DNA of 64,000 bases from Closterium sp. Naga37s-1 (Eukaryota > Streptophyta > Zygnematophyceae > Desmidiales > Closteriaceae): positions 2,029,501 through 2,093,500 of the forward strand of contig CANJKZ010000080.1 of assembly GCA_947471745.1 (NCBI GenBank), read 5' to 3'. The position numbers and the translations under genes were made by a program. The notes below the pieces were generated by a model. That model was given only the letters and a program-made list of their open reading frames with translations, made no database searches and had not been told where the DNA came from. Below, piece by piece: positions 56,001 to 64,000 of this stretch (the first letter of the stretch is position 1; every line of letters begins with the position of its first letter).

Positions 56001-58368
56001 ACTTCCTCTGCTCGCCGAGGTCGGTGAGCGGGCTGGTGAGGATTTCGCGGTTGCCCCTGCCTCGCCGTCTCCTGCCCCTTCTTCCCTTCCTATTGAGCTG
56101 CGTGGCCTGACTCCGGTGTCGGCCTCCGGCGATGAGGGGAGTCGTGGGGCGTCGCCTATGGCGCCGGCCGAGGGCATCGCCGGCGGCCGACGTGACGCCC
56201 AGCCAGTCGCGAAGAAGAGGACCGCGGAGGAGATCGCGAAGGAAACCGCGAAAAACACCGCAGGGGAACCCACGAAGAACACCGCGAAGGAAGCCGCGAA
56301 GAACACCGCGAAGGAGACCGCGGATGAGACCGCGGACGAAACCGCGAAGGAGACCGCGGAGGAGACCGCGAAGAAGCCCGCGGAGGAAACCGCGGAGCAG
56401 TTGGCAGGGGAGCTCTCGAACGGGAAGCGCGTGCCAGAGAAGCCGTTGCCAGGGGAGCTCTCGAACGGGAAGCGCGTGCCAGAGAAGCCGTCGACAGGGG
56501 AGCCGTCGAACGCGGAGCTCGCTTCAGAGGAGCGGACGACAGGAGAGCAGTTCGATGAAGGCACATCGAGCGACGTGGTGGAGGTGCAGCCCGGACCTCG
56601 GACGTCGGGCCGAATTCGGAGGCCACCCGACTTCTTTGTCCCTGCTGCCTTCACCACGGTCTATGATGTGGACGACGACGACCTGGCATACGATGACGCC
56701 GAGGACGATGAGGAGCTTTCGGAGCTTGACCCCGACATGCACGCCGATCCCGAGCACCGTTGGGACATTTCGACCATGACGGTGAAGGAGGCGTTGGCGA
56801 GCTGGAAGGGCCCGGCGGTGAAGGCCGCCATGGAGGAGGAGATTCGTAGCCTCATCAACATGGGCACTTGGGAGCTGGTCGAGCGCCCGCCGGGGGTGAA
56901 CATAATGAAGAACCGGTGGGTGCTAACCACGAAGTACCGCATCGACGACACTGTCGAGCGCGAAAAGGCGAGGCTGGTCGTGAAAGGCTTCACGCAGGTG
57001 TATGGCGCTGACTACGACGAGACGTACGCGCCGGTGAGCAGCTACGTCACGCTGAGGATTTTCCTCAGCATCGTCGCCGTCCTCGACCTCAACCTGATGC
57101 AGCTGGACATGAAGAACGCCTTTTTGCAGAGCAAGCTCGACCGCGTGCTGTACATGTACCAGCCGGACCACTTCAACGACGGGACCGGCCGGGTGTGCAA
57201 GCTGCTGAAGAGCCTCTATGGGCTGAAGCAATCGCCGCTGCTGTGGTACACGGCTCTCAACGACGTGTTGGTTGGCGCCGGGTGGAAGAAGAGCCAAGTC
57301 GACGAGGCTCTGTACTTCAAGGTCGGCGACGACAAGGTGACCTGCTGGGTGCTGGTCTACGTCGACGACCTTCTCGCCGCGAGCAGCAGCACCGCGATGC
57401 TGAAGGAGCTGAAGGAGCTGCTGGAGGCCGCTTTCGAGCTGCGCGAAATTTCGCCGGTGCAGAAGTATCTCGGCCTGGAGATCGTGCGCGATAGGCCGGC
57501 GTGAAAATTGTGGCTGCACCAGCAGGGCTACGCCGACAAGCTGCGCAGGCGCTTCATCGACGAGGAGCAGACAGGGCGCACTCCGAAGACGCCGGTCTCC
57601 GTCGCCGCCTACGCGGAGCAGACATTTGACGACGAGAAGGCGCAGGAGCGTGAGGAGGAGGAGTACAGGCAGAAGGTCGGCTCGCTGCAGTTCGCGGCGA
57701 CGACGAGGAGGCCAGACATCGCATTCGCGTGCAGCAAGCTGGGGAGCGGCCTCACGGTGAGGAGCGACCAGCACTGGCGCGAGGTCGACCGCTGCCTCGC
57801 TTACCTCGCCAACACGCGAGACACCGCCCTCGGGTTCGGCGGTGGTCCGGAGTCACTGGAGTTGGTCGGCTTCGTGGACGCCGACGACGCGGGCGACAAG
57901 CAGAACCGGATGAGCACGGGCGGCTACGTGTTCGTCTACGGAGGGGCCGTGGTCTCCTGGTCGAGCCAGCACATCAAGTGCGCGACGCTGTCGTCGACCG
58001 AGTCGGAGTACGTGGCGGCCGTCGAAGCCGGCAAGGAGGGACGTCGCCTTCGCTTCCTCCTCGCGGAGTTCCAGCGGCTGGACGCTGGGAAGCCGACTGT
58101 CCTCAGGGTGGACAACAAGTCGGCCATCACGGTCGCCGAGGGCATGGGGTTGACGGGCAACCTCAAGCACGTGGAGTGGCGACAGGCCTGGCTGCAGCAC
58201 ATGGTGAAGCGCGGGAAGTTTTCGCTGAAGTACATCCCGACCGCTGAGCAGCCAGCCGACTTCCTGACGAAGGCGCTGCACTACCCGGCCTTCAACCGGT
58301 GCTCCGCTGCAATCGGCCAAGTGCGCCTGGCCGATGTGGGTGACGGTGACAACGACGTGCAGCAGTAG
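53077..58368 (+). CDS. Copia-F Gag-Pol polyprotein, one frame with an internal TAG and TGA
   Basis: A single frame of about 1760 codons, interrupted only by TAG 53842-53844 and TGA 57502-57504. Gag region, then the knuckle C-W-L-C-G-D-P-D-H-L-S-F-E-C (54291-54332). Protease L-L-D-S-G-C-S-H-H. Pre-integrase A-R-L-A-H-V-G. Integrase D (H-I-D-L-C-G-P), D (C-S-D-R-G-G-E-F) and E (N-G-M-A-E-R-E). The linker (56215-56420) has Ala/Lys/Glu/Thr tetrapeptide-like repeats. RT has L-K-Q-S-P and Y-V-D-D. RNaseH has D-A-D-D-A-G-D, S-T-E-S-E-Y, V-D-N-K-S-A and P-A-D-F-L-T-K. It ends in a TAG after Q-Q. All catalytic residues are present. Confidence 0.93.
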
Positions 58369-58502
58369 GTGCCATGCCCTTTTGCATGGCTGGTGCGGTG
58401 ACCGGCGTGCTGTGCGTTGTGTGCACGCCGACGGGCTATTCTCCGAGAAGTACTGCCGTGTGGGCCGAGGGGGAGGGCCCAAGCGTGAACGCGGCAGGGG
58501 AG

Positions 58503-59318
58503 TGTCAACGGGAGTTGTGTTTGGCCCCGTCCTCGCTTGGGCGGAGCCGTCCGTGGGAGCCACGAAATCGTGGTGGTCCGTGGGAGCCACGAAACCGTGG
58601 TGGTCCGCGGGAGCCACGAAATCACGGAGGACCGTGGAGCCACGAAATCACGGGGGACCGTGGAGCCACGAAATCACGGGGGAACGTGGAGCCACGAAAC
58701 CGCGGGAGGACCGCGGTGGCCGAGAAATCGTGGGAGGACCGCGAAATACCCGGTCAACCAGGATACCCGGGCGACGCGCGCGAATGTCGTCGGGGTGTTT
58801 CTGCAAGTACGATTTCGGGGGTGGTATCCCGAGGTCGACGTGGCTGGTGGGCGTCGTCACGGGTGAAGGGTCTGCGCTGGGCGTGTGACAGGGAGTTGGG
58901 CGCCAACCAGCAGCATGCACGTGCGAAGCTGGTGCACCGTTGTGGAGCGGATGCGACGCTGTACAGCCGACATACTGCAGCGTTGGCGCACCGCGGACTT
59001 GCAACGTTGGCAAGCCTCGACTCTGCTCTGCTGGAGCGCGATCGACCAAGTCGTGCTGGCACGCGGTCGACCGTGCTGCGCTGGCAGTCGACCAGCAGCC
59101 TTGCTAGGTCTGATGTAGTCAGTGTTGCCAATGTTGATGCTAATCATTCTGGACCTTTGTTGTTATGTTTTCCTAGTGAAACTCTTGCCAATTTTCCCCG
59201 TGAACTAGCAAGCAGTGTTAGCACTTGGAAACGACTAAGGAACCAACGAACGCAGAGATCACACGAGCATCCGTGCCTTGCCCGTAGTCTATCTCCCGTT
59301 GCACAAGTTATCTCCGCA
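58503..59318 (+). repeat. 3' LTR of Copia-F
   Basis: 816 bp, no difference from 52160-52975 noticed. The same hairpin repeats are at 58549-58743. Confidence 0.95.
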
Positions 59319-59323
59319 GTTGT

Positions 59324-59898
59324 GAAGTGACTCTATATGGGGTACAAACTTTTGGGGGTTGGGAAATTCGTCCCCATCATTGTAGATGCTGCCAAGTGGT
59401 TGGGAGAAACCAAATGGGTTGGCAAGTGTGGCCAACTTGGGTGAGGTGGATTGTGGAGGTTGGGAAAGTGACAAATGTCAAAGTTGGGGTATTCATAGAG
59501 AGGGGAATTGTGTGGCATAGGGTTTCCTTGGTTGGGGACTCTCTTGGGACCTTCCCTCTCGTCCTCCTCTTCCCCTCACACCTGGTTAGTGCTACTCTAA
59601 CTTCCTTGTGTGAAGTTTTGAGATAATTTTGATTGAGTTAAGTTCCTATGGCAACATACCCCCTAGTGCGCCGAAAATCATAACTCGAGATATACTTCAT
59701 CATTTGATACGATTCAAATTGTGAAAGATAGCCACAATCAAGGGCTACAACATACTGGAGTTTGAAAGAATTCTAACAGTGCGTTATTTGTCGACAATGT
59801 TTCTTGTGAAGTCGACATTTCTGTCCAGAGTTATAGACCAACGATTTTGAGATATTTCGGCTCCTACTCTTCGTAGACTCCGTCCTTCGTCTCTAACA
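59324..59898 (+). repeat. Copia-E 3' LTR, right part
   Basis: Continues the LTR from gaagtgactctatatgg to gtctctaaca. It matches 46640-47202 with a few differences and an insertion of about 15 bp near 59830. Confidence 0.92.
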
Positions 59899-61693
59899 CT
59901 GGGGGTGCTGGTGCTGTCATTGCTGGTGCTGGAGGCGCTGTGCGGCCACGACCGTACTTCATTCCTCTGCTTCAGCAGGTTCTTGGTCTCCCACCTTCTA
60001 CTGGCCTTACTCCTCCCTTATTGTGTCCACCGCCTGACTAGTCCCAGCCATAGTTAGAGCCAGCCTCCCCACTGCCTGGTCCTGCTCCCTACACTGAGCA
60101 GCCTCGAGGTCTTACAGAGTGTCGTGGACCTGTGTCTCGTCCTGCGTCGCCTGTTCGCGCTGTGCGCACTGGTCGTCGTGTTCCGCGACAGCGTCCTCCT
60201 CCTGTCCCCAGCACGCACCAGATGGCACTTCGTCCTTCCTCTGTTCCACTACGTGTCCCTCTGCCTTCTCCTCCTACGTCCTCTCTTGCTGACGGTCCGG
60301 ACCCGGAGTCCGACTTACTTCGTGCTGCCAGCCCTACTATTACGCGACTGCTAGCCACTGTTTTCACTGACCCTTCCTTTGAGTCCACTGATGCGTCTGC
60401 CTTAGTTGCTGAGCTTGTCGACTTTGCTGCTCGCTGTCGTCTCTACTACGCAGCTAGTCTTGTTGCTGAGTCTTAGTCTGTCTGTCCTCCGTCCGTCGAG
60501 GGTAAGTGTGCTCTTGGCACGGACGTCTTTGAGGACAGGCAGGAAGACTTTGAGTGCTTTGCAGCTGCTGTACCTCATCTCGTGTCCATGCTGATTGCAC
60601 CTGAGGGAGACCCGGATGCACCAGACATCCCCACCCCGCGCTCTTACGCAGAGGCGATAGAGGGTTCCTACTCCTCTCAGTGGCAAACAGCCATGAACGC
60701 AGAGATGGCTTCCTGGAAGTCCATTGGCACTTACGTCGACGAGGTTCCCCCACCTGGGGCGAACATCGTCAGTGGCATGTGGATTTTCAGGGTGAAGCGG
60801 CCGCCGGGTTCTCCGCCTATCTGGCGCGTTACGCTGCACGAGGCTTCACTCAGCGATAGGGGGTTGTCTTCTTCCAGACCTTCTTCCCTACCCCAAAGAT
60901 GGCCGCTCTTGGGGTTCTGCTGCACGTCGATGCTTAGCGTGACTACGAGCTTGACTCTCTTGACTTCAGCGCTGCTTTCTTACAGGGCAGCCTGCACGAG
61001 GAGATCTGGCTGCGCCGCCCACCTAGCTTCACTGGGTCGTTTCCTGCAGGTACCGAGTGGAGCCTCCGGCGGCCAGTCTACGGTCTCCGCCAGGCGCCTC
61101 GCGAGTGGCACGACACACTGAGGACGAAGCTTGCGGCTCTTGGGTTTGCTCCTTCGACTGCTGACCCGTCGCTGTTTCTACGCACCGACACTTCTCTGCC
61201 GCCGTTCTACATCCTCGTGTACATCAACGACTTGGTCTTTGCCACTGCTGACACTGCTGGACTGGCCCACGTGAAGTCAGAGCTGCAGAAGAGACACACG
61301 TGCACAGACCCGGGTGAGCTGTGCAGCTATATTGGCTTGCAGATCACCCGGGACAGAGCATAGTGCACCATTACCTTGACTCAATCACACATGGTGCAGC
61401 AGGTCCTTCAGCGCTTCGACTTCCAGTACTCCTCGCCACAGTCCACTCCTCTGCCTACCAGTCACTCGTTCTCAGCTCTGCCTTCGGATGAGTCCGTAGA
61501 GCCGAGTGGCCCGTATCCAGAGCTTGTGGGCTGCCTCATGTACCTGATGACCTGCACTCGACCTGACCTTGCTTACCCTCTTAGCATCCTGGCATGCTAC
61601 TTTGCGCTCGGGAGACACCGACCTGAGCACTGGAAGGCCGCTAAGAGGGTGATGCGCTACTTGTGCAGTACGTCGGGCATGGGGCTCGTGCTT
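59899..61693 (+). pseudogene. Copia-D RT and partial RNaseH (decayed)
   Basis: Resumes after Copia-E with the G-A-G-A linker and P-Y-F-I-P-L-L-Q-Q-V-L-G block. Stops: TAG 60039, TAG 60051, TAG 60474, TAG 60857 and TAG near 61361, plus a frame shift near 60815. The RT catalytic motif is Y-I-N-D instead of Y-V-D-D. The frame ends inside the region before RNaseH, where a gypsy element begins. Confidence 0.87.
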
Positions 61694-61876
61694 TTCGGTT
61701 ACCACCGAGACGCTTCCACCAAATTCGAGAAGGGCCCGTTCGGAACACTTCGCGACCCTCGAAACCTTCTCGTAACATCCTGGTTGCTGGCCTTGTCTCG
61801 TGCCTATATATATCATCATAGTTTGTACCCAGGATTCAATTATAAATTTTTGAACTCGATCCTCGATCCTCACACT
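61694..61876 (+). repeat. Probable 5' LTR of the gypsy element
   Basis: AT-rich end (tatatatatcatcatag) followed by a possible PBS at 61877. The left border is inferred from the end of Copia-D similarity, not from a matching copy. Confidence 0.45.
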
Positions 61877-61984
61877 TGGTAATACGAGCTCCTTTGCACG
61901 CGACAGTCTTCGACCGCTAAAACCCAACCTTTAGCAAAAATATTACGTCCCCCTCGAACCGGCTTTCAAACAGGCATATCGGGC

Positions 61985-62990
61985 ATGGAGGGTCGAGATG
62001 GCATTTTCCTGCACGAACTCGCGACGCTTTGTGCCGAACATGACTAGACGCGAATGTCGCTTCAGCGAATCAAGGCGATGCTCGCGAACCAGTCGGCAGC
62101 CGCCACAGCAGTAGCGAACGCATTAGCAAATGCAACAGCAGCGGCAGCTGTAGTAGGGGCGACACCGACATTTCAAACTGCAGCAGCGGCACCAGCTACT
62201 GTGAATCTCGAAGCTGCTCGTCTGAGGCTACTAGAGGCGTTCGATCAGAGCGCAAAGGGAACCGACGTCAGGAAATTCATCTTGATACTCCAAATTATTT
62301 CGATGTCGTTGGATGCACGACCCAAACACACGACGAGATGTGGATTTTGGCTCGCTGCAACACTATTACGAGGCCCGGCATTAGAATGGATCTACAGTAG
62401 CAGCATAATCCGATGCAAAGGATCGTAGGCGCAGTTTCGGGCAGCCCTCATCAAACGTTTCGAACCAATCAACAGTTCATACATGGCGCGGCAGCTTATT
62501 CATAGGCATCAACAAATCGGTCGTGTAGCACAGTATACGCAGCAGATAGATAATCTCTTCAACAGCATCAACGACTTGACAGAAGGTGAATAATCCAAGC
62601 GTACACTGCCAAACTAAAAGAACATAATTTGCCAACAGGTTACTGCGGCAAACTACAGTAGCTACACGAACATAGTCTCCACAGCCGAACAGTTCGACGC
62701 GTTGACCAAGGGACAACATGAAACACGACGCAACGTGCCAAACATGAATTTTGGCGCGGAGCGATCGACAACCCTCACGATTGCCAACCTGATGGATTTC
62801 GACAGAATCGACGTGATGAAACGTCTGAATTTTGCGGTTCAGCAGGACATCGGTTTTGTCGTGCTGGAAAATGAAAAATGCACGTGCGGATCTTCAAGGC
62901 AAGAACACTGCCGCACCGCCGAAGTAAAAAAACGAGGATCGCTAGTAGCTGCGGATCAAGCTGACGATCGCGAAAATATCTGAAAAATGT
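61985..62990 (+). pseudogene. Gypsy Gag (decayed)
   Basis: The likely start M-E-G-R-D-G-I-F at 61985 is in frame with M-S-L-Q-R-I at 62054, with a TAG at 62045-62047 between them. The retrotransposon Gag helix block is visible: L-R-G-P-A-L-E-W, then A-Q-F-R-A-A-L-I-K-R-F and Q-Y-T-Q-Q-I-D-N-L. Stops at 62426-62428 (TAG, where homologous Gags often have Trp) and near 62592, plus at least one frame shift, break it. Confidence 0.7.
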
Positions 62991-63301
62991 AAAAAGGCAA
63001 CAACGTGGCAACTTCAGAGCACGCGAAAAAGGAGGAAATGATGGCGCGAATTTAAAACGTCACGACCAGCCGGCGCCAGGGGAAATTGCTGAGACAAATG
63101 GAGACTTCGCGAAAAAATGACTCTGCACTGACTGGGAAACTCCAACCGAACACCCACGAGAGTAAGAATTCGTTAAAAATTATCCTATATGAATACTATT
63201 ATTAAAAATATTACTTCTCGTGGTTTTCAAGCCTTCAAAAACTTTAGAGGAGAGTTAGGGGCTAGATAAAGCCTTAAGAAATTGTACCGGTACTAGAAAA
63301 G
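62991..63301 (+). other. Spacer between gypsy Gag and protease frames
   Basis: AT-richer DNA with no open frame of note. Probably decayed Gag C-terminus or nucleocapsid region. Confidence 0.4.
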
Positions 63302-63883
63302 TTGGGAAACCAACCCCAGAGCGTCGAAAAGGGTCGAGCGTTCCGAGGAGTTAACATTCTCTTCAAGCAGTACGGTGTGAAGGCTCCACATTCCCCACTG
63401 GTAAAGTCGACGCAACTCCAAAGCCTTAGGGGAAGGTTCCAGGCCCAGGAGAAGCTTAATTGGCCTCCAAAAAATCCTTTTACAGCCCAGGTGAAGTTGG
63501 AAGTAGAAAGTGCAACTTTAGGTACAAGAAATAGGGATAATAATAGTATTGATGTACCCTATGATCCTATTAATGAAACCATCTTTGGCTACTCGAAGTG
63601 GCAGCAGCCACTACTTCTCAAGGTGCTCTGCAAAGGCCGACGCCTCCAGGCAATGGTTGATAGTGGAGTGTCCCACTCGGTGTGCGACCGCGGGATGTCG
63701 GAGGGAATAGGGGAGTTTTCGGAGGGGACCCAGTTCACAGCAACAATGGTGGACAGCACGAAGCTACCCATCCATGGCGAGTCAATGCTACAGGTACAGA
63801 TAGGTGCATTGAGGTGGAAGTTGACGTTGCCGATCACAAACATCAAAGGGTTAAGATTTATCTTGGGGCGTGCCCTGAGATAG
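63302..63883 (+). pseudogene. Gypsy protease
   Basis: Frame of 193 residues with a retroviral-type aspartic protease motif A-M-V-D-S-G-V-S-H-S-V-C near 63653-63690. This is followed by the usual beta-strand pattern and I-L-G-R near the end (G-L-R-F-I-L-G). It would mature the gypsy polyprotein. It ends at a TAG before any RT sequence is reached. The start at 63302 is only the first Met of the frame. Confidence 0.72.
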
Positions 63884-64000
63884 ATTGAGTCAACCAGATA
63901 GCCAGCATATACAACAAAGTCAAACGTGTGGAGCTGCGGAGCAAGACGGATTCAAAGGATGTTCATATAATGACACTTGCACAGTTCTACATGCAGGCGT

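Larger units (their letters stand above)
52160..59318 (+). mobile_element. Copia-F, very young Ty1/copia element
   Basis: LTRs of 816 bp at 52160-52975 and 58503-59318 appear identical. Target duplication GTTGT (52155-52159, 59319-59323). The region after the 5' LTR reads TGGTGCGGTGAGCG, a PBS that does not match initiator-Met tRNA. A polypurine tract ggcaggggag ends at 58502. One long frame 53077-58368 has only two internal stops. Confidence 0.95.
46367..59898 (+). mobile_element. Copia-E, Ty1/copia element interrupted by Copia-F
   Basis: 5' LTR 46367-47202. The 3' LTR is split into 51884-52159 and 59324-59898 by Copia-F. Target duplication CTGGG (46362-46366, 59899-59903). PBS TGGTATCAGAGC at 47205-47216, two bases after the LTR. 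Polypurine tract ccgagggggagat at 51871-51883. The LTRs differ at a few sites and by one insertion of about 15 bp (near 59830). Confidence 0.94.
42690..61693 (+). mobile_element. Copia-D, decayed Ty1/copia element split by Copia-E
   Basis: 5' LTR 42690-42819, PBS TGGTTTCAGAGC 42820-42831, gag-pol 43634-46366, then resumed at 59899-61693. Copia-E sits between with TSD CTGGG. The element has lost most of the integrase-RT linker by deletion and is cut at about 61693 by a Ty3/gypsy element, so its RNaseH end and 3' LTR are not seen. Confidence 0.9.
61694..64000 (+). mobile_element. 5' part of a Ty3/gypsy LTR retrotransposon
   Basis: Starts at a sharp break in Copia-D. A probable 5' LTR (about 61694-61876) ends near tcctcacact and is followed by TGGTAATACGAGC, a possible PBS. 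A gypsy-type Gag and then an aspartic protease follow. RT lies outside the window. Both LTR borders are approximate because the 3' LTR is not seen. Confidence 0.75.

Overview
The window is eukaryotic nuclear DNA, GC-rich and dominated by LTR retrotransposons. The one recognisable host gene is a plant-type Enhancer of Polycomb-like gene with introns. That gene and the many plant-like Ty1/copia families suggest a streptophyte, most likely a green alga such as a zygnematophyte. This is inference from protein style, not from a search. Nothing prokaryotic is present (no operons, rRNA or CRISPR).

Layout. 1-298: fragment of a minus-strand Copia pol. 299-8782: minus-strand Copia element (A1), broken by a 1.3 kb non-autonomous LTR element (1829-3124) with two identical LTRs and TSD GGCGG. 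8783-17650: minus-strand Enhancer of Polycomb-like gene and its low-complexity 3' region. One of its introns is filled by about 96 copies of a 19-bp minisatellite, and its reading frame contains several TAG codons. 17650-18369: quiet upstream DNA. 18370-41989: Copia-C, whose 5' LTR was hit by Copia-A2 (18424-35255). A2 was in turn hit by a TRIM-like chimeric complex (22466-25074, TSD GTTGG) and by a nearly intact minus-strand Copia-B (25806-32960, TSD CCTCT). 41990-42689: unassigned DNA. 42690-61693: decayed Copia-D, interrupted by Copia-E (46367-59898, TSD CTGGG), which is itself interrupted by Copia-F (52160-59318, TSD GTTGT, identical 816-bp LTRs). 61694-64000: the 5' part of a Ty3/gypsy element.

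All Copia elements show the order Gag-PR-INT-RT-RNaseH. Families A, B and D are related: short 124-130 bp LTRs, a gag beginning MA(S/T), a glycine tract and an unusual C-x13-C-x3-H-x4-C motif. C, E and F are separate lineages with canonical zinc knuckles, some broken by stops.

The most notable observations are: (1) a WG/GW-repeat block resembling an Argonaute hook inside the Copia-C polyprotein; (2) a 345-bp TRIM whose LTR/PBS junction forms a tRNA-like unit with pol III A and B boxes and a TTTT stop in the other LTR; (3) in-frame TAG/TAA codons that repeatedly sit at glutamine positions, including a conserved Gln of the Enhancer of Polycomb gene; (4) a four-level retrotransposon nest with a chimeric multimer at its core.
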